Origin: Clostridia bacterium
GTDB taxonomy: Bacteria > Bacillota > Clostridia > Oscillospirales > CAG-272
Direction: 5' to 3'
DNA: 64,000 nt
Assembly (NCBI GenBank): GCA_017456145.1
Contig: JAFTJZ010000006.1
Span: forward strand, 29,781 to 93,780
Part shown: positions 26,944-35,787 of the stretch, in pieces
Layout: every line of letters begins with the position of its first letter
Position numbering within the stretch: position 1 is the stretch's first letter
The notes under the pieces: model-generated
What the model saw: the letters and a program-made list of their open reading frames with translations, nothing else
What the model was told of the DNA's origin: nothing
Databases searched by the model: none
Made by a program: the position numbers and the translations under genes

Positions 26944-29226
26944 ATGAAACAGTTATCCCGCGCCCGCACCTCACGCTCGCACAGTACCACTGTGCCGTCC
27001 ATGCGCAGCCATATTCGTTCGGCGGCATGGGTCGCCGCGCCTGCGATGATCGAAACACCGCGCTTGACTCGTCGATTCACCTTGCCCGAGGAGGTCAACC
27101 GCGCCTGTCTTGAAATAACGGGACTCGGTTATTTCGAGGCGTATTGCAACGGTGAGCGCATCGGGGAGGATCTGTTTGTTCCTGCTGTTTCGGATTACTG
27201 CAAGCGGGAGCTGAAAAATCTGCTTTATCCGCTGCGCGATAACTTCTCTTACCGTACGTATTATCTGAAATACGATGTGACTCCCTATCTGCACGCGGGA
27301 GAGAATACGCTGGAGATTGTGCTGGGGAACGGTTGGTTCCGCCAGCGCGCCCGCAACGTTGAGGGGGAGATGCACTACGGCGACAGCTTGCGCGCCCTTT
27401 ATGCGCTGACCGCTAAGCATCCCTCGGGTGAGACGGTCATCCTCTCGGATGGCAGCGAGAGCTGCAGCGCAACCGAAATTGCAGCGTGTGAGCTGTTTCT
27501 CGGAGAGAAACACGATTATGTCACACCCGTATCGGACAAGCATTATCCCGTACAGGTCGTAGAAATGAAGACGCAGCTGACCGAGCAGAAATGTCCCCCC
27601 GATCGCGTCATCCGTACCATCGACCCTTGCCTTGTGTGGGAGCGTGACGGTGTGCGGCTGTACGATTGCGGTGAGGTGATCAGTGGCTACGTGCGGCTGG
27701 CTGCACAGGGAGCGCGCGCACGCATCTTTGTGCATCACAGCGAGGAGCTGACACCTGAAGGAACGCTTGATTTCGGTACTACGGGTGGAGCACACCTCTG
27801 TGCTAACGGCGAGCACCAGATCCAATACGACGTGTTTGATACGGATGGGCAGCCCCGCAGCCTCGCTCCCCGTTTCTTGTGGCATACCTTCCGCTATTTT
27901 ACCGTGCAATGCGAGGGCGCCGCACCGACAGATTGTCTGACGGATGTGCGCGTGGAGGTCGTACACAGCGATGTCGCCATTACCTCCTCCTTCGAATCCG
28001 ACAGTGAGGCGCTCAATTGGCTCTACGAGGCATATCTGCGTACCCAGCTGGACAATATGCATGGCTCCATCCCCTCGGATTGTCCCCACCGTGAACGTCT
28101 GGGGTACACGGGTGACGGGCAGGTAGCTTGCGACGCGGCTATGCTGATGCTGGATACCAAGAGCTTTTACGAAAAATGGATCACGGATATCATCGATGGA
28201 CAGGACAAGACTACAGGTCACGTGCAGCACACCGCCCCTTTTATGGGCGGTGGCGGCGGCCCCTGCGGTTGGGGTGGTGCGGTCATTGAGGTGCCGTATC
28301 AGTATTATCGGCATTATGGCGGGACGGATAAGCTGCTTTTGTGGTATCCCGCCATGCGCAAATATGTGCAATACATTCTGACACGCTGTGACGACGGCCT
28401 TGTGACACGCGAGGAGGAGGGGGGCTGGTGCCTTGGCGACTGGGCCTCCATCGGAGAGATGCGCCTTCCCGAGCCGTATGTCAACAGCTGTCTGTTCCTG
28501 CGCTTTTTGCGGGAGCTGTCGGAGATCGCCCGTCTGTTGGGGCTGCCCGCAGATGCCGAGCAATACGATACCCTCTTTGAGGAGATGCGGCAGGCTGTGA
28601 TCGACAAGTATTATCATGCGGACACGGGTGATTTCTGGGACGGTACGCAAGCGGCGAATGCCTTCGCACTGGATGTGGATATTGCACCCGACGGACGTAC
28701 ACTGGAGAATCTGACGGCGTATTACGAGCAGCTGGGTTACCTTGACACCGGCTTTATCGGAACGGATCTTCTCTTTGACGTGCTGCTGCGAAACGGAAAG
28801 ATCGATCTCGCCTATGCGCTGATGACGGGAGACAAGAAGGGGAGCTATCTGTGGATGAAACGGCAGGGGGCAACGACGCTGTACGAATATCTCGACGGCG
28901 GTGGATCACACTGTCACCCGATGTTCGGCGCCCCCGCTAAATATCTGTTCCGTCATTTTCTCGGTATCTGCAAGCATTTCATTACCGAGCAGCCGCGTAT
29001 AGAGGAAACGCTGCGCATCTCACCCATGATCCCGCGCGCTGCCCGCAGCATGAGCGGCAGTATTTCCACCGCACAGGGAGACATCAGTGTCGCATGGCAC
29101 CGAGAGGGAGAGCAGGTCGAGATCAGCGTCGGTATCCCGGAGGGCTTGCGCGCAATCTTCGCTTATGGAGGCATGGAGACTGAGCTGCACCCGGGAGAGA
29201 GCACCTTTATCTTTCGCGAACGGTAA
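26944..29226 (+). CDS. GH78 alpha-L-rhamnosidase
   Basis: This 760-residue cytosolic enzyme (no signal peptide) should remove terminal alpha-L-rhamnose from plant or bacterial glycans. N-terminal beta domains (~40-330) resemble the Bac_rhamnosid N module (GLGYFEAYCNGERIG, LGNGWF). The (alpha/alpha)6 catalytic domain begins with IPSDCPHRERLGYTGDGQ around residue 379, the family acid motif. YLDGGGSHCHPMFGA follows and a C-terminal beta domain closes the protein. The first ~35 residues are Arg/Ser-rich and poorly conserved in appearance, but the only ribosome binding site (AAAGGCGG) supports this start. Confidence 0.92.
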   Translation: MKQLSRARTSRSHSTTVPSMRSHIRSAAWVAAPAMIETPRLTRRFTLPEEVNRACLEITGLGYFEAYCNGERIGEDLFVPAVSDYCKRELKNLLYPLRDNFSYRTYYLKYDVTPYLHAGENTLEIVLGNGWFRQRARNVEGEMHYGDSLRALYALTAKHPSGETVILSDGSESCSATEIAACELFLGEKHDYVTPVSDKHYPVQVVEMKTQLTEQKCPPDRVIRTIDPCLVWERDGVRLYDCGEVISGYVRLAAQGARARIFVHHSEELTPEGTLDFGTTGGAHLCANGEHQIQYDVFDTDGQPRSLAPRFLWHTFRYFTVQCEGAAPTDCLTDVRVEVVHSDVAITSSFESDSEALNWLYEAYLRTQLDNMHGSIPSDCPHRERLGYTGDGQVACDAAMLMLDTKSFYEKWITDIIDGQDKTTGHVQHTAPFMGGGGGPCGWGGAVIEVPYQYYRHYGGTDKLLLWYPAMRKYVQYILTRCDDGLVTREEEGGWCLGDWASIGEMRLPEPYVNSCLFLRFLRELSEIARLLGLPADAEQYDTLFEEMRQAVIDKYYHADTGDFWDGTQAANAFALDVDIAPDGRTLENLTAYYEQLGYLDTGFIGTDLLFDVLLRNGKIDLAYALMTGDKKGSYLWMKRQGATTLYEYLDGGGSHCHPMFGAPAKYLFRHFLGICKHFITEQPRIEETLRISPMIPRAARSMSGSISTAQGDISVAWHREGEQVEISVGIPEGLRAIFAYGGMETELHPGESTFIFRER

Positions 29227-29254
29227 TATTTTGTAAAACTTCAAGTAAAACATG

Positions 29255-29288
29255 GTCTGCTGCTCTTGACAGAGCGGCAGACTTTTGT
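29255..29288 (+). terminator. Terminator of the GH78 gene, overlapping the holB promoter
   Basis: GTCTGCTGCTC (29255-29265) pairs with GAGCGGCAGAC (29272-29282) with one G-T pair, followed by TTTTGTT. The six-base loop is TTGACA, the -35 box of the next promoter. Confidence 0.8.
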
Positions 29289-29294
29289 TATAAT
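29266..29294 (+). promoter_or_regulatory. Consensus sigma-A promoter of the holB-ricT operon
   Basis: Perfect TTGACA (29266-29271), 17-base spacer, perfect TATAAT (29289-29294). The -35 box forms the loop of the preceding terminator hairpin. Confidence 0.88.
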
Positions 29295-29342
29295 ATAAGT
29301 TGGATGTTTATACAAATGTTATGGACACGCGGAGGTGGGATC

Positions 29343-30395
29343 ATGCAACCGAACGTTTCAGATAAGATACTGCTGGGCGGCGATCGCATGATCGGCAACG
29401 AGACGCTGCGCGCGCAGCTGGCCGATGAGATTCTCGGCGGCACGCTCTCCCACGCTTATCTCATTGAGGGAGGGCGCGGCATGGGAAAGCATTTGCTCGC
29501 ACGCCAGGTCTGCGCGGCACTGTCCTGCGAGCATCCGCACGAGAGAATGCTCCCGTGTGGCAGCTGCGCCTGCTGCGAAAAAATATTCGGGAACAAATCT
29601 CCCGATATCCGTCTGATCGGCAAAAACGGAAAGGCAAGCATCGGCATAGACGACGTTCGGTTTCTTCGTGCCGACGTCCTTGTTCCACCCAATGATCTTG
29701 CACATAAATTTTACATCATCGAGGATGCGCAGGATCTGACGGTGCAGGCGCAAAACGCACTGCTCCTGACAGTGGAGGAGCCACCACCATACGTGGTGTT
29801 TCTGCTGCTTTGCGAAAACAGCGCGAACATTCTGGAGACCATTCGCAGCCGCGCGCCGATCCTGCGACTGTGTCCCGTTGCCGCCGCACCGATGGCGCAA
29901 TATCTGACGACAACGCAGCGAGCCTTTGCTGCCCTCTCCCCCGAGGAGCGCGACGAGCTGGTCTGTATGTCTGCGGGCAGCGTCGGACGAGCGCTGGAGC
30001 TGCTGGACGGCAGGGCGCGCAAGCCCTTGATCGAAAAGCGTCGCTTTGCGGCGCAGGCGGTGGAGGTTTGTCTCTTTGCGCAACGGAGAGATACGGCTCG
30101 CCGCATGGAGCTGCTCAGCGCCTTTGGCAGTGTGCGCGAGGAGGTTGCGACAAAGCTTGCCATGATGCAACAAGCTCTGCGGGATCTGATCCTTTTGAAA
30201 AAATACGACGATGCACCATTGATCTTTTATGCAGATCGTGCCGAGGCACAGACCATTTCCCAAAGGACGCCGATCGCATCGCTCAATCGGCTTTTATCGA
30301 CAACCGAATACACGCGCAGCAGAGTTTTGCGCAACGCCAACATCCGCTTGGCACTGTCCGAGCTATTGCTTTGCGACGATCGGACGCACGTGTGA
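29343..30395 (+). CDS. holB: DNA polymerase III delta' subunit
   Basis: Delta' is part of the clamp loader. The 350-residue protein has an AAA+ core with GGRGMGK (modified P-loop), four Cys of a zinc module (CGSCACCEKIF plus an upstream C), SHAYLIEG and a sensor segment NALLLTVEEPPPYVVFLLLCE. SRAPILRL lies at the Arg-finger position. The start follows GGAGGTGGGATC. The downstream ricT and yabB-like methyltransferase genes reproduce the Bacillus holB-yaaT-yabA-yabB neighbourhood, except that yabA is missing and a ferredoxin is inserted. Confidence 0.93.
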   Translation: MQPNVSDKILLGGDRMIGNETLRAQLADEILGGTLSHAYLIEGGRGMGKHLLARQVCAALSCEHPHERMLPCGSCACCEKIFGNKSPDIRLIGKNGKASIGIDDVRFLRADVLVPPNDLAHKFYIIEDAQDLTVQAQNALLLTVEEPPPYVVFLLLCENSANILETIRSRAPILRLCPVAAAPMAQYLTTTQRAFAALSPEERDELVCMSAGSVGRALELLDGRARKPLIEKRRFAAQAVEVCLFAQRRDTARRMELLSAFGSVREEVATKLAMMQQALRDLILLKKYDDAPLIFYADRAEAQTISQRTPIASLNRLLSTTEYTRSRVLRNANIRLALSELLLCDDRTHV

Positions 30396-30456
30396 AACAA
30401 ATCAAGAAGACGTATCAGAACGAATAGATCATTACCAAGAGAAAGGCATTCAATAT

Positions 30457-31920
30457 ATGGAAAACAATCAGAATCAAGAAACGCAGCAGCGCCCTGCGGC
30501 AGGTCGCCCCTCGGGCAACAGATCCTCGGGCGGCAATCGAGGCGGCCACAACAGAGGTCGCGGTGGACATCACCGTCGCCCTGCGCGTAAGCCCGCTACG
30601 GAGGAGGGAGCAGAGCAGAGAATGCAGGACACCGCGCCGCAGCGCGAGGATAATCCCTCTGCCCGCCAGGAAAAGCCCTCAGCCCAAAAGCAACAATCCA
30701 AGGGCGGGGACAGATCCCGTTCCCAGGGACGCAGAAATCGCGGCAAAGGCAACGCGGCCAAGGAATCGCAAATACAAGACAGCACAGCCGCACAGGCATC
30801 GGCGCAGGCGCACAACGAGAGCACCAAGCGTCGCACCACCAGAGAGAGCGCGGAGATCGTGGCGCCGACCTCTGTGAGCCGCAGCTTGTTCGACAGCATG
30901 GATGCGCTGCAGGGAGATAGCTTTTTACCCATTCATGAAGAGCATAAGCCCGATCCCGAGGCGGAGAAATACGCAGCGGCGATCCTTGATGCGGAGGGAC
31001 CCTTGCTGTTCTCCGAGGCGCACGCACAGGAGAATGAGGCGGCAGAGGCGGTCGAGTCGCAAGCGGAGGAGCCGGGGGAGGATGAGACTCCCGTGGAGAT
31101 CGTCGGCATTCGTTTCCGCAGAACGGGGAAGGTGTACTTCTTTGATCCCGGTGTGCTGAAGCTGCGCGCGGGGAGCTACGCTGTGGTGGAGACAGCGCGC
31201 GGTCTGGAATACGGAGAGGTCTATCGCGGTAATACAACCGTGCCGCAAAAGCAGATCGTACCGCCGCTGCGTCCCGTCATTCGTGCGGCAACCAAGGAGG
31301 ATACCCGCCATTTTGAGGAAAACAAGGCGCGTGAGGCAGAGGCATTCCGTATCTGTCAGGAGAAGATCGCCTCCCACGGGCTGGATATGAAACTGGTCGA
31401 GGCGGAATACACCTTTGACAACACCAAGCTGCTGTTCTACTTTACCTCGGCAGGGCGTGTGGACTTCCGTGAGCTGGTCAAGGATCTCGCAGGTGTCTTC
31501 CGTACAAGGATCGAGCTGCGGCAGATCGGTATTCGTGACGAGGCAAAGCTGCTGGGCGGGCTTGGTACCTGTGGACGCCCCTTGTGCTGTGCCAGCTTTC
31601 TTTCCGATTTTGTGCAGGTGTCAATCAAAATGGCAAAGGAGCAGAGTCTGTCTCTCAACTCCACTAAAATTTCGGGCTGCTGCGGACGCTTGATGTGCTG
31701 CCTGCGGTATGAATCGGATACATATGAGGAAGAGATCCGCCGTACACCGACCGTCGGCTCCTTGTTACAGACCCCTGACGGGCAGGGCACCGTCATTTCC
31801 AACAACCCGCTGCGCGGGACGGTTCGCGTCCGCTTGGGCGGTGAAGAGGGAACCATGAAGGAATATCACCGCGACGACGTACAGATCCTGAAGAGCGTCA
31901 GCGTGCCCGACGAGGACTGA
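30457..31920 (+). CDS. ricT: RicT/YaaT PSP1-domain protein with long RG-rich N terminus
   Basis: RicT, with RicA and RicF, affects RNase Y activity, sporulation and competence in Bacillus and binds Fe-S clusters. The 487-residue protein has a C-terminal PSP1 domain (~220-480). Cys372, Cys377/378, Cys408/409 and Cys414/415 lie in TCGRPLCCASF and ISGCCGRLMCCLRYE, the family cluster ligands. The first ~200 residues are an extra low-complexity region rich in Arg, Gly, Asn and Gln (RGGHNRGRGGHHRRPARK), then Glu/Ala-rich; the Bacillus protein lacks it. Start at 30457 after AGAAAGGC. The gene follows holB by 61 bases. Confidence 0.92.
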   Translation: MENNQNQETQQRPAAGRPSGNRSSGGNRGGHNRGRGGHHRRPARKPATEEGAEQRMQDTAPQREDNPSARQEKPSAQKQQSKGGDRSRSQGRRNRGKGNAAKESQIQDSTAAQASAQAHNESTKRRTTRESAEIVAPTSVSRSLFDSMDALQGDSFLPIHEEHKPDPEAEKYAAAILDAEGPLLFSEAHAQENEAAEAVESQAEEPGEDETPVEIVGIRFRRTGKVYFFDPGVLKLRAGSYAVVETARGLEYGEVYRGNTTVPQKQIVPPLRPVIRAATKEDTRHFEENKAREAEAFRICQEKIASHGLDMKLVEAEYTFDNTKLLFYFTSAGRVDFRELVKDLAGVFRTRIELRQIGIRDEAKLLGGLGTCGRPLCCASFLSDFVQVSIKMAKEQSLSLNSTKISGCCGRLMCCLRYESDTYEEEIRRTPTVGSLLQTPDGQGTVISNNPLRGTVRVRLGGEEGTMKEYHRDDVQILKSVSVPDED

Positions 31921-31935
31921 TTTTCCTGCGCTGAT

Positions 31936-31968
31936 GCAAATTTCCTTAAAAAATATTAAGAAATTTGC
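31936..31968. other. AT-rich palindrome just upstream of the ferredoxin promoter
   Basis: GCAAATTTCCTTAA pairs with TTAAGAAATTTGC with one bulged base. It ends 9 bases before the ferredoxin -35 box. It could be an operator, or a weak ricT terminator; its 3' side has A rather than T residues. Confidence 0.5.
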
Positions 31969-31977
31969 AAAAAGAGG

Positions 31978-32005
31978 TTGAAAAAATTAAAAAAAGTGAT
32001 ATAAT
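31978..32005 (+). promoter_or_regulatory. Sigma-A promoter of the ferredoxin gene
   Basis: TTGAAA (31978-31983), 16-base spacer, TATAAT (32000-32005). The ferredoxin start lies 33 bases downstream. Confidence 0.75.
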
Positions 32006-32038
32006 GATAGAGAGCTATATGAATGGAGGTATAAATCA

Positions 32039-32209
32039 ATGGCTTACAAAATTACTGATGATTGCGTATCCTGCGGCGCTTGCGCTGAGGAATGTCCCGT
32101 TTCCGCTATCACTGAGGGTGACGGCAAGTACGAGATCGATGCTGATACCTGTGTTGACTGCGGCAGCTGTGCAGATGCTTGCCCCGTAGGCGCACCTGTT
32201 CAGGAGTAA
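32039..32209 (+). CDS. 2[4Fe-4S] ferredoxin
   Basis: This 56-residue clostridial-type ferredoxin is too short for many gene callers. Two classical motifs are present: Cys9, 12, 15, 19 (CVSCGACAEECP) and Cys38, 41, 44, 48 (CVDCGSCADACP), each binding one cluster with a swapped fourth ligand. It carries low-potential electrons in anaerobic metabolism. The start follows AATGGAGGTATAAATCA. It has its own promoter inside the holB-ricT neighbourhood, and high-expression codons. Confidence 0.95.
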   Translation: MAYKITDDCVSCGACAEECPVSAITEGDGKYEIDADTCVDCGSCADACPVGAPVQE

Positions 32210-32352
32210 TCAACATATGCGCGCGCACTGTGATTGCGACGGTGTGCGGCAACCAAACGGTTTGGCGGAGTTGGGTGAACCCTTCTCCGCTTTCCGTTTA
32301 CCGGGGGTGGAGATCCGCCGCCCGCTCAAGTCAAACGAGAAAGGAGATCTGT

Positions 32353-33156
32353 ATGGAGCATGGCATTACGCTGGCCGCGGACGAGCGCCTGGATCGTATC
32401 AACGAGAACGTGACACTGATCCAAAAGAAAAACGGTCTGACCTTTGGGACGGACGCATACCTGCTCTCGGCTTTTGTCCGAAGGCAAAGGACGGCGCGTT
32501 GTGTCGATCTTGGCAGTGGCACCGGGGTCATTCCGCTGCTCTTGTGTGCTGTGGATAAGGTGCGTGTGTCCTGCGCTGTAGAGATCCAGCGGGATTTTGC
32601 AAGCCTGATCGCCCGCAATGCGGCACACAACCAAATGCAGACACGGGTGCTGCCGCTGTGTGCCGACGTGCGTGATCTGCGGCCCTCATTTCTTCCTGCC
32701 GAGATGGGGCAGGCGCAGGTCGATATGGTTACCGCCAATCCGCCTTACATGAGGATCAACGCAGGGGCGCGAAACCGCGAGGATGCAAAATATCTGGCGC
32801 GACATGAGGTCTGCGGTGATATCGTCGATTTCTGCGCTTGCGCGGCAAGACTTCTGCACTCGGGAGGTTCGTTTTATTGCGTATATCGCCCCGATCGTCT
32901 TTCGACCTTGATGCGTGCCATGGCGCAGAATCGTCTGGAGCCCAAGCGCATGGCGTTTGTCCATGCGGACGCGGAGAGTGAGCCGTCCATGGTGCTGATC
33001 GAGGCAAGACTGGACGGAGCACCTGCGCTCAGGCTGCTGCCGCCGTTGATCCTGCACGACGTCGACAGCCGCCCGCTGCCAAGCCGCCCGCTGAGTGCAC
33101 AGGCGCAGAAGATCTACGATACCATGTGTTGGTACGACACCGAGGAAGGGAAATAG
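32353..33156 (+). CDS. tRNA1(Val) adenine-N6-methyltransferase-like protein (YabB/TrmN6)
   Basis: This 267-residue SAM-dependent methyltransferase shows the cofactor motif VDLGSGTGVIPLLL and the amino-methyltransferase motif ANPPYM. The N-terminal TLIQKKNGLTFGTDAYLLSAF is typical of TrmN6, which methylates A37 of tRNA-Val. Its place downstream of holB-ricT matches yabB in Bacillus. The start at 32353 follows AAAGGAGATCTGT. The 143 bases before it hold nothing recognised. Confidence 0.88.
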   Translation: MEHGITLAADERLDRINENVTLIQKKNGLTFGTDAYLLSAFVRRQRTARCVDLGSGTGVIPLLLCAVDKVRVSCAVEIQRDFASLIARNAAHNQMQTRVLPLCADVRDLRPSFLPAEMGQAQVDMVTANPPYMRINAGARNREDAKYLARHEVCGDIVDFCACAARLLHSGGSFYCVYRPDRLSTLMRAMAQNRLEPKRMAFVHADAESEPSMVLIEARLDGAPALRLLPPLILHDVDSRPLPSRPLSAQAQKIYDTMCWYDTEEGK

Positions 33157-33221
33157 TCTGATGGCTCGGCGATTGAGGTCGAACCTTGCACCCTCACGCC
33201 TGAATTTATCCTGAGGAGGTC

Positions 33222-33253
33222 TCACCCGCCTTTGCCGTAAGCAACACGGGTGA
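33222..33253 (+). other. Hairpin in the leader of the TtcA-like gene
   Basis: TCACCCG (33222-33228) pairs with CGGGTGA (33247-33253), enclosing TTGC/GCAA. It sits in the 146-base gap between the methyltransferase and TtcA-like genes, with no T tract. No promoter was convincing. Confidence 0.4.
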
Positions 33254-33302
33254 ATTTCATAATGTATGATGCCGCCGTTATGGCGGGGGAATGGAGATTG
33301 AT

Positions 33303-34088
33303 ATGGAACATACCAAACGAGTGTTAAGCTTTACCCGCCGTGCTGTGGATGATTACGGCATGATTCGTCCTCACGACAAGATTGCAGTCGGAGTTTCGGC
33401 GGGGAAGGACTCGCTGACGCTGCTGGTCGCACTTGCCGAGCTGCGACGCTTTTATCCCGTTCCGTTTGAACTGTGCGCCATTACGGTGGACATGGGCTTT
33501 GCGGGGGGAACGGATTTTACCCCCGTGCGTGAATTTTGTGAGCAGCTGGATGTGCCGTATCACATTGTTCCCACCGAAATCTATAAAGTTATATTCGAGG
33601 TGCGCAAGGAGAGCAACCCCTGCTCGCTGTGTGCCAAGATGCGCCGCGGCGCGTTGAATAATGCCGCCAAGGAGCTGGGCTGCACGACGGTCGCGCTCGG
33701 GCATCATTTTGACGATGCTGTAGATACCTTTATGCTCAATCTGTTTTTTGAAGGGCGCATCGGCTGCTTTCAACCGGTGACGTATCTATCGAGGCAAGAT
33801 CTTTATGTCATTCGCCCCATGCTCTATATGCCGGAGAAGGATATTCGTTATTTTACCGCGCACAACGCCCTGCCCGTCGTGAAATCCGCTTGTCCTGCCA
33901 ACGGAAATACCGAGAGGGAGGAGATGAAAAAGCTGCTGACCTCTCTGGAGCACAAATATCCCGGGCTGCGCTACCGCATCTTCGGTGCCATGCAGCGTGG
34001 TGAGGTAGATGGATTCCATCTGCCAATGACGGGGAGGATGCTTGGGAAAAAGGAGTATTCCGCGGGCGAGGAATCGGGCAATTCTTAA
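33303..34088 (+). CDS. TtcA/TilS-like PP-loop tRNA-thiolation protein
   Basis: This 261-residue ATP-pyrophosphatase has the PP-loop SAGKDS (32-37), CSLC as the first Cys pair, GHHFDDAVDTFMLNLFF and a later Cys in KSACPANG. This set is typical of TtcA-type enzymes, which use a [4Fe-4S] cluster to make 2-thiocytidine in tRNA. The exact target in this organism is not certain. ATG at 33303 has GGAG 7-10 bases upstream; ATG at 33291 is the alternative. Confidence 0.87.
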   Translation: MEHTKRVLSFTRRAVDDYGMIRPHDKIAVGVSAGKDSLTLLVALAELRRFYPVPFELCAITVDMGFAGGTDFTPVREFCEQLDVPYHIVPTEIYKVIFEVRKESNPCSLCAKMRRGALNNAAKELGCTTVALGHHFDDAVDTFMLNLFFEGRIGCFQPVTYLSRQDLYVIRPMLYMPEKDIRYFTAHNALPVVKSACPANGNTEREEMKKLLTSLEHKYPGLRYRIFGAMQRGEVDGFHLPMTGRMLGKKEYSAGEESGNS

Positions 34089-34160
34089 CAGGATCGCGCC
34101 CCTTGGCAGAATGCCCAAATTGCGCGCGTAGATTTTAAGGGAAATTCTCTGTTTCTGCCG

Positions 34161-34189
34161 TTGACATTCTCAACACTTTGCCGTATAAT
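34161..34189 (+). promoter_or_regulatory. Consensus sigma-A promoter ahead of the antiporter leader
   Basis: TTGACA (34161-34166), 17-base spacer, TATAAT (34184-34189); expected start near 34196. Confidence 0.88.
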
Positions 34190-34201
34190 AATGCAGGTCA
34201 C

Positions 34202-34275
34202 AAAAGCAGCACCTCCATGCCAATCCCATGGTCGCGGAGCGTGTTGCTTTTTTGCCGCCGTCCGGATATGACGGC
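34202..34275 (+). promoter_or_regulatory. Structured leader with terminator-like hairpin (attenuator, riboswitch or small RNA candidate)
   Basis: AAAAGCAGCAC (34202-34212) pairs with GTGTTGCTTTT (34241-34251); an inner CTCC/GGAG pair continues the stem, and the T run is 34248-34253. This is a full intrinsic terminator starting only a few bases after the predicted transcription start. A second hairpin GCCGTC/GACGGC follows (34257-34275). The antiporter start is at 34313 with AGGAAGG before it. No known riboswitch class was recognised. Confidence 0.6.
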
Positions 34276-34312
34276 TATGATATACTTTTACCTTATCAGG
34301 AAGGCTATACAT

Positions 34313-35647
34313 ATGAACGTACTTTTCAGCATTTCACTTGCCCTTGTCGCGGGCCTTTTGATCTCCCGCGTGGTCAAGCCGCTCAAGCTGCCCGCCGTGA
34401 CAGGATATCTGATCGCGGGTATTCTGATCGGCCCTTATTGCCTTGGTCAGATCGATCTGCCCGGAATGCTCCACACCGCTGCCGATGTGGAGAATCTGAG
34501 CATCATTTCCAAGGTCGCGCTTGGCTTTATTGCCTTTGCCATCGGTACCGAATTTGAATTAAAAAACCTCAAAAAGATCGGCAAGCAGGCAACTGTGGTC
34601 GGCATTTTGCAGGCAGTCGTCACCATGGTCGTGGTGGATGCCGCTTTGATTGGCTTACATTTTATCCTCGGAGAGGAAAAGCTGCCGCTGTCGGTTGCGA
34701 TCATCCTCGGCTCCATTGCGACGGCGACGGCTCCTGCCGCTACCTTGATGGTCGTCAAGCAGTACAAGGCGCGCGGTCCTCTGACGGATATACTGCTCCC
34801 CGTGGTCGCGCTGGATGACGCGGTGGGTCTGGTTGCCTTTGCGGTTTCTTTTGGCGTGGCGCGTGCCTTACAGAGCACGCAGGTGGATATCGTTTCCATG
34901 CTGGTCGAGCCGCTGATTGAAGTGGTCGGCTCGCTGCTTTTGGGTGCGCTGCTCGGCGTGCTGTTTACTTGGGTCGAGAACTTTTTCAAGTCCAATTCCA
35001 AGCGGCTTTGTCTGTCGCTGACCTTCGTTCTGATGAGCGTGTCGCTCTCCATGCTGGAGTTTGAGGTCGGCGGGGTTCGCATTGGATTTTCTTCGCTGCT
35101 GGTCTGCATGATGCTGGGGACGGTGTTCTGCAATATCTGTAAATTTGCAGATGAGCTGATGGAGAAGACCGATAAATGGACCATGCCCATCTATATACTG
35201 TTCTTCGTTCTCAGCGGCGCGGAGCTGGAGCTGTCGGTGCTGACCAACGGTATCGTGGTTCTTATCGGTGTCGTCTACATTCTGTTCCGTTCTCTTGGTA
35301 AGTATATCGGTGCATTTTCCAGCGCAAGGATGACGAAGTGCAACAGCAACATTGTCAAATATCTCGGTGTGACGCTTTTGCCGCAGGCGGGTGTCGCGCT
35401 GGGAATGTCGATCACCGTCAAGGAGATCATGGGGCCGGTTGAGGGCGCACTGGTTCGCAACATTATACTGTTTTCGGTGCTCATCTATGAGTTGGTCGGA
35501 CCGATGCTGACCAAGATCGCGCTGACCAAGGCGGGCGATATCATCCCCAAAGAGGAATACCACAAGCTCACCATGGCAGAAGCGTTTGCCGATGAACCCG
35601 ACGAGGAGGACGTTCCCGCAGAGGAAAGCGGAGCGGAAAAATCGTAA
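34313..35647 (+). CDS. Cation:proton antiporter, CPA2/KefB type
   Basis: This 444-residue polytopic membrane protein has about 12 hydrophobic segments. [20 protein letters not shown] near the N terminus, [18 protein letters not shown] and [20 protein letters not shown] followed by [15 protein letters not shown] are the signature helices of the Na+(K+)/H+ exchanger family, with the paired Asp of the transport site in ALDDA. No C-terminal RCK/KTN domain is fused; the tail is acidic ([12 protein letters not shown]). It should control ion or pH balance. A hairpin leader lies upstream and a strong terminator downstream. Confidence 0.9.
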   Translation: MNVLFSISLALVAGLLISRVVKPLKLPAVTGYLIAGILIGPYCLGQIDLPGMLHTAADVENLSIISKVALGFIAFAIGTEFELKNLKKIGKQATVVGILQAVVTMVVVDAALIGLHFILGEEKLPLSVAIILGSIATATAPAATLMVVKQYKARGPLTDILLPVVALDDAVGLVAFAVSFGVARALQSTQVDIVSMLVEPLIEVVGSLLLGALLGVLFTWVENFFKSNSKRLCLSLTFVLMSVSLSMLEFEVGGVRIGFSSLLVCMMLGTVFCNICKFADELMEKTDKWTMPIYILFFVLSGAELELSVLTNGIVVLIGVVYILFRSLGKYIGAFSSARMTKCNSNIVKYLGVTLLPQAGVALGMSITVKEIMGPVEGALVRNIILFSVLIYELVGPMLTKIALTKAGDIIPKEEYHKLTMAEAFADEPDEEDVPAEESGAEKS

Positions 35648-35658
35648 TCATATTCTTG

Positions 35659-35695
35659 AAATTCCGTAAAAGCAGAGCTTTTGCGGAATTTTTTT
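35659..35695 (+). terminator. Intrinsic terminator of the antiporter gene
   Basis: AAATTCCGTAAAAGC (35659-35673) pairs with GCTTTTGCGGAATTT (35677-35691), followed by TTTT. Confidence 0.9.
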
Positions 35696-35715
35696 CGGTT
35701 TTTTTCAAAAAACTC

Positions 35716-35744
35716 TTGATAATCTTGCGATTTTGTGGTATAGT
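35716..35744 (+). promoter_or_regulatory. Sigma-A promoter of pgk
   Basis: TTGATA (35716-35721), 17-base spacer, TATAGT (35739-35744), 43 bases before the pgk start. Confidence 0.8.
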
Positions 35745-35787
35745 ATTGGGTGGTAAAATTTATCAAAAAAGAAAGGCGGTTTTTAAC

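Noticed and set aside
26971-28650. A 559-codon minus-strand frame opposite the GH78 gene
   Set aside because: Opposite an intact GH78 enzyme and without coding signs.
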